DNA from: Camarhynchus parvulus
Lineage: Eukaryota; Chordata; Aves; Passeriformes; Thraupidae
Length of the DNA: 64,000 nt
Assembly: GCF_901933205.1 (NCBI RefSeq)
Contig: NC_044586.1
Location: 17,740,569-17,804,568 of the forward strand
Direction of reading: 5' to 3'
The position numbers and the translations under genes were made by a program. Of this stretch, positions 34,966 through 47,700 are shown piece after piece. A model generated the notes under the pieces. That model was not told where the DNA came from. It saw only the letters and a program-made list of their open reading frames with translations, and searched no databases. Positions within the stretch are counted from its first letter, which is position 1, and every line of letters starts with the position of its first letter.

Positions 34966-37900
34966 TGAAGGAGGATGCCAAACTCAGCTTCTTTTCCAAA
35001 GAGCACCTTAGTATCTCTGGCATGGCTGACCTGGCTTTTCTAGGAACTGGGCAAGCAGGTGCAGACCCTCCTTTGCACCCTTGGACTTGTCTAATATTTA
35101 ATGTGGTTCAAAATCAGAAAGATGGTACCTGCAGCTGTGTTAAGCACCATTTCTATGTGTGACTTCACTCTGGTAAAGGTTTTCAATACCTCCTCCCTGT
35201 AAGGTCATCATCAATCCCTTTCTTTTAAATAAGCAGACACTTTGCTTTTTGTGAGCACAGAACAATGACCTAGTCCCACAATTTAATATGAATTAATCTT
35301 GCATGCAATTTCAGCAGAGTTTTATCAGGTTTTTTTTTCTCCAGATGAAAGTGCTCATAGTTGAGACTGTCGTCACCAACATTACTGTTGTGGCTGATTC
35401 TCCCCAGCTTTGATTGGATTTGTGCAGCCAGATTTCTTTATCACTGCTATTAAGCATTTGATCTGATGGTAAATACTTGTTCAACTGAACATAAAATGTG
35501 CTTGCTTATCCAGAAGCTTTACATTCATAGAAAGGAATGATAATTTGCTAATTATTCTCAAATTTTTAGCATTCCTTATGCTGTTCAGTTATTTAATGAT
35601 TTTTTTCTTTTAATCTGTATAATTAAGTAAAATATAATGGCAAGAATAATCGCTGTAGGAACACTTGGGAAGTTAGGACAGAGCTGTGCAGGATAGTTAT
35701 AAAAAATACATCCAAATCAGGAGTTCCAAAGCAGCTGAAGGAAACGAAAAATTTGGAGAAAACCCTCTGCAGCATGAGGGGCTGCAACTAGAGATTTTCA
35801 GGGAAACAGGAGGTGGGAGAAGTGCAAGAAAAACAGGGATAGGTAACACTAAGAGGGGCACAATGGGAGACTGCTGCCACTCAAGACTGCTGCTCATCTT
35901 AGTTGCAAAAAGGCAGAAAAAAGAAAGAGAAGGACACATGGGAGGAAGATGAGAAAGTCCCTTGCCAAAACAGATTTACCTCTAATGGATCCCTAAATCT
36001 GCTTTGAAGGAATCACTCCTCCCACCTCCCTGCAGTTCTGTGTGGTTCTGGGATCTGAATCCATTCTGCAGCATTTCTTGTCCAGGAGTTAATTATGGTT
36101 CATGAGGAACAGGGACAGCAGCAATTTCTACAAATGACACTTTTCCTCAAGTTTACTAAATGAATTAATGTGATTTTTTCTGGCACGTGTTGCTTTCCAG
36201 GTGAAGTTTTATCTTAGCTTGTCACACGGTGCTTTTGCTGAAAGGACCAGTCTCAGAAATATAGTTAAATTTTGCTCTCTGACTCTTCCTAGACAGATTT
36301 GAAGTTGTACACAATAGAACTCTATTTAAATAGCTTACTGTCAATGCAAGGAAGAGAGATCATTTTCAGTGTAACTTAAAATCGAGCCATAGGATAAAAG
36401 ACACAGATATTTATTACTCAAAACATCATATTTGGAAGAAAAAAGAGTCGTTGTAGGAATTACTTTATTTCTCATCTAACATGTGTTAGAAGATCATGGC
36501 ATGCCAATGGATCACAGTCAATTTAATCTACTGTTAGTTAATTGAATTTAGGGTTACCAGATGGAAGGTTGAGTTATCTGGATTTTGTGGCAATACTGGA
36601 GGTTTAAAAAAAAAAGTTAACAGTAATAAAGCATGAAACAAACCTTTCCTGAGAGATCTAGAAGCTTTGTATTTCAAGTGAAGGCTATTGGTGAAATTAG
36701 GAAGAGATCAGTGATATGATTTTTAGCACACTGCCTGTATTCTTTGGCTCCTGATCCAGCTAAGCCGCTGATCAGACCAAGAGGGAGGCTGAAACCTGTG
36801 GGATGTGAATGAAGATCCATAGATAGCTGCTATGGAGTTGTCACCACTAACAGATTGCAAAAAGTAAATGACTGATTGCTCTGTCTTGAGCAGATCCTCG
36901 TCCTCAACATTTTGAAACTCTTACTCACAGTTGTGGAATGATATTATATCCTAAATTATAGTCGATGGTTTATGGTGGTGTTGTTCAGAAGCTTTTTCTA
37001 CTCTGTGTAAAAAGCCAGAGGACAGTAACCAGTCCTTTAAGGAAAGAAAGACATTTATGCCCAGTTCTATGGGCAGTACATACAGTGAGAAATCTGTGGT
37101 GTGGCCTGGGTTTAATTTAAAATACTGCTTTTGGATTCTTAAGCTGTTGAGGAATGTTGCTACTAGAGAATGCTGAAAAGCTGTTGCCTATAATGCAATT
37201 GATGGTTTTATTAGGTATCAAGAATCCCAGTAAGAGGGCAAGGTTTGCTGTTGGTTTAGGTAGAGATGTGTTGTCCACCCGTATAATGAGGATCTGGTCT
37301 TCATTGATTTACAGTTGCTGAAGAGTGAACAAGAGTGTGTTCATAGTTTGGGAGAACATTTTTTAAAATCTCAGTTGCTTGCCTTACCCCATCAGTCATT
37401 TCACTGATTTCAAGGCACTGCAGTCAAGGGTTTTCATTTTCAGCCCTTAAAGACAAAGTTAATGCAGTGTGAGCCAATTGCTTGGGGTGGAAGCTTGAGT
37501 GTGGACTAGAGCTAGTAAGTAATTATCCATTCCTCATTTATTTTTAAATTTGTGTTTCAGGTTTAAATTTGTGGGTGAAATTCTGATGCCACTGAAGACA
37601 GCTTTGTCATTGGTTTCAAGGCCTGTTTTAGCTTCTGTATTGTGCCTCTGTAATTTTTTTCTCAGAGGCTGCATTTACTTTTTTCGTGCTGTTACTACTA
37701 TTTTCTGCTGTCATTATTTCTCTTTTAGGAGTAAGACAAGAGGAAGAGCTGACTTGTGGGTGGCTGACATAATACTCAGGTTTTTCCTCATTCAGGCCTG
37801 GAAGTTTAGAAGTTTGTGAATGTAGTTTGTGAATGCAGCCAGCTAATCAGGTATCCACCAAAATATGTGCACCTTTACATCCAGGAGCACAATAAGAGAT

Positions 37901-38653
37901 TTTTGAAACAGGTTGACCTCAGGGAAAATGAGTGTGCCAGCTCTTTGATTTAAATCAAGGATCAACAGTGTTTTGTCTGTATTTAAAGCTTTTGCCAATT
38001 ATGAGAATCACAGCTTTTCTTTCCATATGTTACTATATCACATAGTTGTAAAAGGAAGTGTGACCCACATTTAATATAAAGTGAGTCTCAGAAACCAGAA
38101 GGCAAAGGAAAAAACCCTCCTAACTTTTTTTCCTTTTCTATGATTTGTGATTCACTGGGGTAGAGGGTGGTCTGTAGTTACAGAAAAAGAGACCTGATCT
38201 TCTTCTTATAATCTCTAGTAGGAAAATAACAGAAGTGCATATGTTCTTGACTATATTTCAATAGAAACTCAAATTAAAAAAAAAGAAAGGATAGTGCAAG
38301 TCTGTAGGGGAGAACAGGGTTTAAAGAGTAAAATTAGGAGAAGTTAAAATGATGCAGTGAAAACTATTTAGTGATTTTTTGAGCAGTTGTACAGGCTCTG
38401 TATGCCAACGTATGGAAATACTTTAAAAAGAAATGAAACATTCCTTTATGAAAGACCATTATCTTAGTGGTTTTTATCACAATCAGGAGTAGGGTGTAGT
38501 GAAATGTCAGTGTGTATATTTTTCTTTGCCAGTTTTTCCCAGTTCAAAATCTGTCATGAATTTCTTCACTCCTCTTTGTGACTCATATGTTGCAGAAAAC
38601 TCCTAAAATGCTCAAGAGGTTACACAAGATGCTTTTTCTCTTTTTCCCCACAG

Positions 38654-38760
38654 AAGCAAGGCAAAACAGGCTCCTAGAGTACCACTGCACAATGAGCAGA
38701 AGGGATCAGATCTCAGTCAGTCACCAAAATAGATTTTCTATGGCCAAAAAAGAACCTTAG
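38654..38760 (+). pseudogene. Possible EFCAB6 relic exon, tentative
   Basis: A strong acceptor (TTTCTCTTTTTCCCCACAG) ends at 38653. The frame reads EARQNRLLEYHCTMSRRDQ, then ISVSHQNRFSMAKKEP, and stops at TAG 38758-38760. Spacing resembles the exit half of an EFCAB6 EF-hand (V-L-E-x-x-G-M-P-M-x-x-D-Q) followed by K-I-G-F, the latter readable as T-K-I-D-F one base out of frame. It sits in the expected order between the 32.7-kb and 39.2-kb relics. Identities are few, and the codon phase does not join cleanly to either neighbour. Confidence 0.38.
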
Positions 38761-39202
38761 TCCTTCAGGACTGGAAGTACACGAGTGCCCTGCTGGGAAA
38801 GTGGCTGTGGGATAATAAAACTGTGACAATACAAAGCTGTTTGTGTGGGACTGATCCTTGCCAAAACACCAGGCAAAAGAGTTTCAGGGGTGATCCTCTG
38901 TTAAGCCAAGGGGTTTTGAGGGCAAATCCCCTGATACAGCTCACGTTGGTTCAGACTGAAGTAGGGCTTTCTTCAGCTTGAGATTTCCTTCTTCATCATG
39001 TGCTGGGGAAATTACAGCAGCTCAGGCCATTACAGCAAATTGGGTGGACACCACTAATGCTGCAGGTAGCTGCTGGACTCTGTCAAGCTGTGCTGTAAAG
39101 TATTCAGTTGTAGAATTTCTTGGTTTGTTTATGCTTTATTACTGTGCTATTTATCTTTAATATACTTTCAATATTTGCTATGCTTCAATTTCATTCTTGC
39201 AG

Positions 39203-39336
39203 ATGGGAGATTGAATGGGCTGGGAGCTACATTATGTAACAGCCCAAACCACAGAGCAAATGATGCTAAATATCACTGCATGACTGCTGAGGAATATTTC
39301 AATCACCTTAATGATATGCTGATGGATATCTGTGGG
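39203..39336 (+). pseudogene. EFCAB6: EFCAB6 relic exon f (clean), linker
   Basis: Acceptor ATTCTTGCAG ends at 39202 and donor GG|GTAAAT begins at 39337. The 134 bp read (x)DGRLNGLGATLCNSPNH, then RANDAKYHCMTAEEYFNHL, ending MLMDICG without a stop. The M-T-A-E-E motif corresponds to the I-T-A-E-E segment at the start of an EFCAB6 unit. The exon ends in phase 0 and the next recognised exon (42232) starts in phase 0, so the two would join in frame. However, mammalian EFCAB6 has a further EF-hand (about 80 residues) between these points, which I could not find in the 2.9-kb intron. The N-terminal half of this exon is weakly conserved. Confidence 0.7.
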
Positions 39337-42231
39337 GTAAATACATCGAGCTTTGGTTTGTTTTTGGCAGTGAAGCTGGTAGCTATTTTCATCCAAACAT
39401 TTGTTTTTAAAGTTGATTTGGAGGAGCTATTGGGAAAGTGGCTCTAAAATTATGTTGGATTTCAAGGCTTCTGTGTTTTCAGAAACTTCCAGTTCAAATA
39501 CATTTCGTTTTCAAAGGCAAAACCTTTTTTTATTCCTAATTGTTTTCTCTGCAGTCTCTGCCAGGAAAATACATTCCAGGTTATTTTTTCCCATGCTTTT
39601 GTGAGCAGAGCTATTAAGTATTCTGCAATTAGCAAAGAGTATCTCTGCACTACTCATTCATGGAACAGTCCATCTATTCATGAGAATGGTCCTTCAAGAA
39701 GGTGTTCTTAGTCCCCAAAGTTTGCAAGACTGTGATCTTAATCAAGAGTTGATTTTCCTGCTTTTCTACATTTGGTTATTATTTTCTGTAAGGCAAAGCT
39801 ACAAATGCTCTGTATTCTTAAACTGCATTAAAATGCTTGCCTGTTACCAGTACAAGTTGAGAGCAAACCTGTGTTGTTTATGTTTAAAAAATATGCAGCA
39901 GACCAGTTAAATATATGTAGTTTAATATATTTAGTTAAATATTCCTTGTTAGGACACCTATTCTGCCTTCTGTGAAGCAGACACCAATGGTGACAGTATC
40001 AGCAAGTCCTGAACAGCTTTTGCTTGCCTTGAGGAATTCCTGTACCCACTGGGTTTGTTGGGAAGGAACCTGACATCTACATTACATTAGCAAGAATTCT
40101 TGACTGTTGACTGTTTCACACCCAAGCAGCTAAGGAAATACTTCCTTGGCTCTTGCCATCTCACATGTAAGCAATAAAAAGTTGCACAGCACCTACAGTA
40201 AAATGCTGTGTTTACAGAAATGAATATACAGCGTGAACATTCATAGTGGGTATAAATGAAGATGTGGTATTAAAATACAACTTTACCAAGCTTAAACGGG
40301 GAGCTCTACCAAGTTCTCAGTGATTTATGGCTGCATTTGATTAGACATCGAGTCGTTTGAGACTGGATTAAAACGCCAGAACTACCCCTGGTGGCTGTTT
40401 CAATCTGTGAGGTCAAACATATAAACGGGTGCCTCAGCTGAAGCCTGAGAACTGAGCGAGCATCCAAACTGGACAACTTTGCTGCATCTTGGGGCTGGGA
40501 ACATGGTTTGGGAATCAGCTGTGCTTTTGGAGGGAAGTGCAGGCAGGGTATTTCCTGTCTGAGACAGGGTCTGTGAGCTCTGGCACAAATATTGCTGCCA
40601 GGGTATTGCAGAACAGTGGAGTCTCATGCTCCAGAGCTTTAAGCCAGCAGAGCACCAGGAGCAGACAAGATGAGGAGAGATGTGCAGAGGCCCCATGGAG
40701 TGGATGGAGGACAAAGAGTCACATCTTCCTTTCCTGTGAGAAGCAATACTGCTTTTAAAGTTTGAGCTTAAATTCAATGATAAACAAAATTTGAGCCATA
40801 AAGAAGTCCTTCTAAAAGCTCAGTGTGAAACCCTGTTTAGCTAGGAAAAGAGAGAAAAATTAATAAAAATAATGACAAGATACAACAGGACTGGAAAAGC
40901 TCCTGATCAGCAACTCTTCTCCACTGTGTCAGTGATGATGTGATATATACACATAGGCTTATTTCCCAGTTTTTATTTGTCTCTTACTGCTTTACTGTTG
41001 GCTCTAATGGTGGTAATATTTATCTGCTTGGTTTGTTTTTCTTTTTTGCTGAATTGGACAGCTAGTGAATCAAGGACATCAGTCTAAAACAAGAAAGGAA
41101 ACTGATATCCACAGAAGCACTAAAGCTGGGAAAAACCTCCAAAATCAATGAACCCAACCTCTGATCCAACACCACCATGGCAGCTAAACCATATCACAGT
41201 GCTAATACATTTGCTCATTTTTTTAACATTTCAAGGGACAATGAGTCCACCACTTCCCTGGGAAAGCCTGTTCCAATGCTCAACCACCCTTTCAGTGAAG
41301 AAATTTTTCCTGTTATCCCACTTGAACCTCCCAAATTATAATTGAATCTTTCTACCAGTTGGAATCTGAGATTACTAATTACTGTTGTGCTCTCATTTCT
41401 GTTTCAGTTTATCCATGGCTAGAAATTGAAATCTTTTGACTTTAGCTCCAGAGCTTCCCCATTTCAAATATTCTTGCTGATTCAGAAGTTTAACAAAGAG
41501 CACACAGTGATGGGAAGCCTGCAGAGCACTTGCATTTTCACAGTTAAGCTTTCATACTATTTTATTGGTCAATTGTTTATGTTAATGGACTCTTCCCTCA
41601 AGAAGTGCTTCTCAGGTGTGGCAGTCCTTGTACAGCACATGGATTTAGTCAGATTTCTGTGCAGCGCTGCAACCTGAGTCTCCTGTATTCCTCTGTGTGC
41701 TTGGATTCAATCAGAACCACCAGCTCCCAAAATTTAGGCACTTGCAATGATGGCTGAATTTGCAAATGTTTTTTTTTCTTACTCCCCATTTCTAGCCATG
41801 TCTTGGTGACTCACTGAGATAGTTTTGGTCTATGTAATTGATGTAAATCAAGGATAATCTTCCTGGAGTCACTCCAGGATATAATTGTTTCTGAGATAAT
41901 TAACATTTCCTTCTATGTGTATAAATGATCCATGCTGGCTCTTGAGTTTGAGGGAGAATTGAACAGCATTGATTTGAAAATAAATAGGGAATTACAAAAT
42001 TTAAAACATCTTTGCTAACCTGCAGCCAGGGAAATAAGGCAATATTTAAAGAATTAAGTTTACACAGATGTGAAGTAACAATCTTTAATGTGTATCTTAG
42101 AAATTAGAAAACAAAACCACTACCAACATGAAGAACAACAAAAGGGAAGAAACTTGTGGAGATTAAAGCTCCCACTAACGTAAAACACACTCAGTTGTTG
42201 TTTTTTTTTTTCTTCTCTGTGAAAAAAACAG
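39337..42231. other. Intron-like interval; an EF-hand exon pair expected here is missing
   Basis: Apart from the antisense CR1 at 41120 nothing is recognised. In mammalian EFCAB6 an EF-hand of about 80 residues lies between the segments encoded at 39203 and 42232. No such helix-loop-helix was seen here in any plus-strand frame. A good acceptor at 41404-41407 is followed only by an unconvincing frame. Confidence 0.5.
41120..41345 (-). repeat. CR1 LINE 3' fragment, minus strand
   Basis: On the plus strand, CCACTTCCCTGGGAAAGCCT, GTTCCAATGCTCAACCACCC and TTTCAGTGAAGAAATTTTTCC are the reverse complement of the conserved CR1 3' region. The copy is old and shortened. Confidence 0.78.
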
Positions 42232-42318
42232 ATGATAACGGATGCAGAGCTAGCTTGTGATCACGCTCATTACTATCTTGTTATCAAAGCAAGAACCAGA
42301 TGGTATGACCTGGTAAGG
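42232..42318 (+). pseudogene. EFCAB6: EFCAB6 relic exon g (clean)
   Basis: Acceptor GAAAAAAACAG ends at 42231, preceded by a T-rich tract. The donor is chosen as AGG|GTAAGA at 42319 rather than the earlier CTG|GTAAGG at 42313, because only the later one restores the D-L-x-R/K-N-F spacing at the junction. The 29 codons read M-I-T-D, then AELACDHAHYYLVIKARTRW, then YDLVR. This is a distinctive EFCAB6 segment (A-E-L-A-C-x-x-A-H, K-A-x-x-R-W). Both boundaries are phase 0. There is no lesion. Confidence 0.88.
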
Positions 42319-42683
42319 GTAAGAAGAATGTTTTCTTTAAATAAATAAGCAGCACTAATAGATTTCAGAACATCATGCAATGTTGATCTTCAGATTCTAT
42401 AAATATTCAAAGAGACCCGTGCAAAATAGCTCATTAATGATGAAAACTTACTCTGTAATTAAAAAGAAATCCACTGTCTGAATAATATGCAATTTTTGTA
42501 ACGTTCACTACGTAGTAGGCGCTATTATGGTTATTTCTGAAACTTTCTTCATGTTCTACTGTTAATTTTATTTAATGTTTCCATTGTAAGAGAGGTAATG
42601 GGCTACACCTGAGGCCTGACCACTGAGGCTGTGCACAAACACAGCTTTTTCCTGTGCTGACACTCAGTGCTTCCCATCACAGT

Positions 42684-42780
42684 TTTCAGTCAAAGATGTC
42701 CCTTCTCATTGCAGGGGATTGGACTAGATTGCTTTTGAAAGTCCCTTCCAACCCAAAGTATTCTATTATTCTATTATTTT
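42684..42780 (+). repeat. CR1 3' terminal fragment
   Basis: CAGTCAAAGATGTCCCTTCT, TTGGACTAGATTGC and AAGTCCCTTCCAACCCAAAG are followed by the ATTCTATT tail repeated three times. It lies in the intron just upstream of the 42884 exon relic. Confidence 0.82.
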
Positions 42781-42883
42781 CTGTTTCTTTCTCAATTCCC
42801 ATTATTTATTCAGCTTGTAGAGAGATCAGACATTTTGTCAAACTTGTTGGTTCGTGTTAGTGATGATTTCTTTTGCATTCCAG

Positions 42884-43002
42884 AATTTTCAAGAGTTTGA
42901 CAGTGAAGAAAATGGCATTATACAGCCAAGGGACTTGAAGAAGTTCTCATTCCCATTTGGCATTCCGATCACCCTGGAAGGACTGAAGCAGCTTTGGGCA
43001 AG
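42884..43002 (+). pseudogene. EFCAB6: EFCAB6 relic exon h (clean), canonical EF-hand
   Basis: Acceptor TGCATTCCAG ends at 42883 and donor AG|GTATAA begins at 43003. The 119 bp read NFQEFDSEENGIIQPRDLKK, then FSFPFGIPITLEGLKQLWA plus AG. The loop D-S-E-E-N-G-I-I-Q-P-R-D has acidic or polar residues at positions 1, 3, 5 and 12 and Gly at 6, so it would be calcium-competent. The ending L-W-A-R joins through a split codon to Y-D-T at 44537, as in EFCAB6 (the L-W-A-R-Y-D-T motif). This is the best preserved exon of the gene in the window. Confidence 0.9.
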
Positions 43003-44536
43003 GTATAACAACTCTAAATGATTAGGTCTTGCAATAATGCATCTTTTATAGGATTACAGAGCTTTTGGTAGTGCAGTGAATGACAATAGATTACTCTGCA
43101 CAAGAAATCTTTTATTTTGTTATGATTGTGACCTCAGTATACAATACTGTGTTACAGGAGGCTATGTCTTATCATACTAAGTTCAGTTAGATCCATCAGT
43201 TTCCAATGAATTCAAAGATAGAACTTCCTCTTGGCTTCAGTATTTCTGATCCCTTTAACTGAACATGCATTTTTCTTTTCAGATGGCACTGCAGGTCACA
43301 GGTTAAATTAACTTCTTTTCCAGCAGTTTTTCTTATACCCACAAATACCCAGCTCAGGGTGTGCTGGGTTAAAGTCAATGCCAGATATCTCAAGTCAGGT
43401 GGGAACTGCAAACACAGCTTCCATCCAGGAGGTCTGTAGACAGCCCACATTGCACACCTGGGTGAAGGCACTACCTCTTCAGAGCACTACATTTACTTGC
43501 AATATTTTCAACCTAAATAAAAGCAACACAGTCAAAAGAAAAATGCCACCTACCGAATACTTAGCAAAAGAATGCAAGGCAGTTTCATGCTGTGTAAAGA
43601 TTTCAAGAAATATTATAAACAAGTAATTTGTTGTGCAGTGGGGGGGACCTTGTCTGCCTTGAACAAAGAGGAGCTGTGCTATAAACTGTATTTGCAGTGG
43701 GATAGATGTCAGCTGTATGTGACATTATATAAAAAGCTACCTTCATTACAGGTCTATTTTGAAAAGTGATCACTCTAATATATAGAATCTCAGTGTATTG
43801 CATTTTGGTTACAAACTGCATTAACTATATTGATTTTTCTTAGCATTGATTCATTTATGAACTATTTTCTACTCCATAAGATTTTACTTCCCATTCTTAT
43901 TCCTTTTTCCTATGGCACGTTGAAGAGTGTCCTTTTCATGCAGTTATCTGCTGCATAACTTCACTCCCATCAGCCACTCCTTTTAGAGAATAGCTAAAAT
44001 CTCTTACGTGCCTGATATGTCTGTAACTGGAATAAAGGAATTAGAGTGAAGCTGAAGCTAAATTAGGCATTGCCATGCATCAGAGCACTGGCAGGGAGAG
44101 AAACTCCAGAGGAAACAGTCTATGGAAGGATTTATACCTAAGAAAATATGAAAATTGTTATGAAGCTAAACCCATGTTTCTGAAGGATTACAAATCTGAG
44201 CATCTTGTGTGACCACTTTGAGACACTTGAGAATGGATTTTTTGGAGATCTGCATCTCAAATCAGACTCTGAAAGACTGCAGCACTGAGAGCTGGAGAAT
44301 ACTCCCAGAAATTTGCTCCTCAGGGTAGTATTTTTAGAAGTGACTCTGTGATTACAATGCATAAGCCCCATCTTTTGAGCCTCATGTAAAGTCACTCATT
44401 CATTTTCAGTGTGGTATGGCACCTCTGTAAGGAAGGGAAGTCAGTGAGAGCTAAGCTGTTAAGTCAGTTAAGGACATCTGTAATGCCTTTCTATGGGGAA
44501 CACATGAATATTTAAAAAGAGCATTTCTTTTTCAAG
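43003..44536. other. Intron of the EFCAB6 relic, nothing recognised
   Basis: Its donor and acceptor are intact. Interior frames (43196-43471, 43378-43626) have no motif. Confidence 0.6.
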
Positions 44537-44779
44537 GTATGATACAGATGAAAAAGGATAACTAACTCACCAAGAATTTTTAAGAAACTGGGGATAGAGT
44601 TTCCATCCATTGACACAGGCTCAGCCAACACATCACAGATGACAGCCATGCACATTTACAAGCATTAATTTTGTTTATTATTAGAATAATAAACAAAAGA
44701 AGCATTCAAAACTGAAAGAGCAGCAGGGAAGAGCAGAAAATAAAGCCCTGCATGTAAAAGAAATTACAAATCAGACCAA
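44537..44779 (+). pseudogene. EFCAB6: EFCAB6 relic exon i, stop plus two frameshifts
   Basis: Acceptor TTTTTCAAG ends at 44536 and donor AA|GTAAGTT begins at 44780. Read on from the previous exon it gives R-Y-D-T-D-E-K-G, TAA (44559-44561), then L-T-H-Q-E-F. A one-base deletion after GAATTTTT (about 44580) moves the frame, which resumes as KKLGIEFPSIDTGS and runs to another TAA. A further shift brings in NNKQKKHSKLKEQQGRAENK, then ALHVKEITNQT, the Lys/Gln/Glu-rich linker of EFCAB6. The total of 243 bp is a multiple of three, and the phase-2 end joins exactly to G-GGT at 52637 (T-K-G-K-F-R). The correct boundaries with a wrecked interior are hallmarks of in-place decay. Confidence 0.85.
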
Positions 44780-47700
44780 GTAAGTTATTTATGAGCTTAG
44801 CATTTAACTCTCAGTGTTTGTGTTTAGTTTGTCAAGATGTCACTGTGAGCAATACAAACACAATGTTACTAAAATAAAAAGGCTCTGAAAAGCCTTTGGA
44901 AGATGCTGGACCAAGCTTATCCATAGTGTTATTCCCTTGTTTGCTGGAGATGAGCCTAGCTAGTGTGCACTGTTCTTTCACAGATATTCTCCATGGGTTG
45001 TATGTTTTACTACACAGACCTTGTGGCAGCATCTCTACTGGCAAAGCACAAAGTCCAGAGACATTCCCAGACTGCTGCTGGACTGCCGCAGCTTTCACTT
45101 GTGACAGCTAATGTTCCCCCAAGCACTGCTTGGGAATAAGAATGCCCCAAGGATGGCTCGTCCTGGGCAGTTTGGGGGCAGCTGCTCCCTTTGGGTGGTG
45201 GAGAAGGTTCACTGGCAGAGATGTGCCAGGTGTCCCCTGTGCCTGGGCCACTCTCTGGCCTCTTGATTGGTATCAGCTCGTGATTCCAGCCCCACCACTG
45301 CTATCAGCTCAGGCTGAAGGAGAAGAACAAGGGCAAGTCCTCCCCACTAGACAGCTTTAGACAACCTTGGCTTGGACCTGGTTATGCTCACCAGGGGCTT
45401 TCCTTGCAGCTGGACTGGCGGGGTGTGTAGGATGCTGTGGTCCCATCTCACTCCCTGTCCCTTGGATGAGGGATGGGTAACAATCACACTCAGCTTCACA
45501 TAGCTCTAGCAGCTCCTTAAACTGCTAGGAAATGGCTCTGGAGTGCAGCAAAAGCAGCCTTGACAAGGATGGACCCTGGCTCCACATGACAGAAACAAGC
45601 ACCTCATGTCCAAGTCTCTGTCTGAAAAAATATCAACACTCACAGTTGAGAGGTCACTGCTCCAGAGAAGAGCATCTGGCAGACAAATGACAAAATGATC
45701 TCCTGCTTGCAGTGGAGTCCAGTGACCCGTGCCTGCCCCAGTGAGTCAGCAGTGAACAGCCTGCTGCTCCTGCTCCTGTAAGATCCCTGCACCTGCCAGC
45801 AGACTAAGGCAGCAGGAGAATCCTCTGCCCCACCACAGTGCTGTAAAAACTTCATATTTCTGTGGATAAACACCACCTGGATGCTTACCATGTTTCTTGC
45901 TTGTGCTTTCACTCTTCTCCTGAAATGTATTATATTTTTTATTTATTATTTAGGAGTATAAACCCTCAGGAACAAAACCCATGTAAAAATATATCCCCAG
46001 GAGCACAGATTTGCTTCTTTTGTACTTGGAATGTGTCTGGAAGTTCTAGAAACTAATAAATTATTGTTTATATGAAAGATAATTCCCGATGACATTGTTG
46101 GCAAAGTTGATACGCTCATAAACAGAGAAGAGCAGCCTTGTCTTGCAGATAAAGAGGCAGCTTGGGAAATCAGCTCACAACTGCCCCACAAAAGAGAGAG
46201 AGAAGCCTGTAAGCTAAGGCTTTTGCCTTTTTCCCCTGCTTTTTAAAATTCTGTTTCTCAGTATCCCAAATAGCCTGAAAGAATAAGAGCAAAACTGTGC
46301 CTTTTTTTTTCCAGCATCACGTCTCTCCCACCTGCATTGCAGCTCTCTGGCATAAACTGCACTTATGACACCCGCAGGTATCAACAAGAGTTCCACCTGT
46401 AAAGAATTGTATAATATAAAGCAGAGATGGTGAGGCAGCTGCTGAGTTGCAGGCATTGTTTATTATTGTACTTGATGCGAAACTGCCTCATGCTGGGCTT
46501 TTCCACTCCATTCTTTGTACCAGCCCTTGTTATCAGTTATCTCTAGTCTGACTTGGATGAAGAGCTCTTCTGGTCAGGAACCTTCTATTTCTTTCCTGTT
46601 AGTGCAATGCCAAATGCAAGGCAGCCCTGCCTTCAATGCTATAAATAAGAAGCAGCTCTGCAAGTCAGGAAGATGCTGTGTGCTGCAAGCAGAAATTATA
46701 CAGTGTGGCTCAAAGATGCAAAATACTCCTGAAGCAGCTGGAGAGTAATTAAATCAATGGAGAAGACATGCCAGGTAAAAATGAAACAGTCGTGATGTGT
46801 GATGCTGCAGGTTTGCATCCTTCAGAGTTATTTACTGTTGTGAACCTATTGTAACAACAATCATGGTCAGAACTGCAACCACACTCACAGATACACATTG
46901 CTCAACCTTTATTTGGAGAAACAGAAATTGGAGACTGGGGCACATAGACCTGGATGCAGTTATGTGCTGGCAGCTGGAGCCAGATGCTCCTGGCTGAGGT
47001 AGAGGAGCATTCTAATAGATGGACGTGGAATATTCTGAGCCCTGCTCTGGGGGCTCCCTCATCCTGAGTGCTGACAGTTTGCAGAAGGCACTTTTATAAC
47101 CCTTTCCAAAATTGCATTCTAATTATTTATTATATTCTGCTTTTCTTGATTTTTATATATAGGACACCCAGTTCTGATTTTAATATTTTGAAATTTGTCA
47201 TCTGCAGCTTTGTCTGGGAATGAGTTCACTGTTTAATCACTCATGGTCTGCAAAAGTAAGTCTTGTAATTGATTATCACCACCTTTCAGTTTTGCTGAAT
47301 GTTCTCTTTTTGCCTCCCACTCTTCCTCACCCACCTCCTGGGTAGTGGCAGCAGTCCTGTGCTAGCAGTGCCTGTCTGGTTTTCTCTCTTGGATATCTGA
47401 TGTGCAAGAGAAGTTGAATCCAGACCTTTGAACTTCTCAGATTTCATGTAAGGCCATGGAAAGCCATAAATTACTCTAGAGCTGGAGTGCCTGTACAGTG
47501 GATGAAAACATCCATGTGTGTGGAGGCTGTGAAGGCAGGAATCCAGCCCAGTGTCAGCCTCCTGCTCCAGAAGCCGCTCAGAAAGCTGAGCCGTGTGAAG
47601 CAGAGGTGGGGACCACCCCTCTGACTCTGAGGTGGGTGAGAGGAGATCGGCTCTCGGTCAGCAAAACTGAAGAAGGGGCTGCAAAACCAAGCCAGGGTGT

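Larger units (their letters stand above)
33776..38653. other. Intron-like interval of the EFCAB6 relic
   Basis: It holds the hairpin at 34454, a T/G-rich run at 34640-34692 and the CR1 piece at 34690. The remaining 3.7 kb (34966-38653) is AT-rich with no feature recognised. Confidence 0.5.

Noticed and set aside
41408..41520. Good acceptor (TTTCTGTTTCAG) with a frame reading F-L-L-I-Q-K-F-N-K
   Set aside because: It was considered as the missing EF-hand exon before 42232, but only scattered residues agree and no loop is present.
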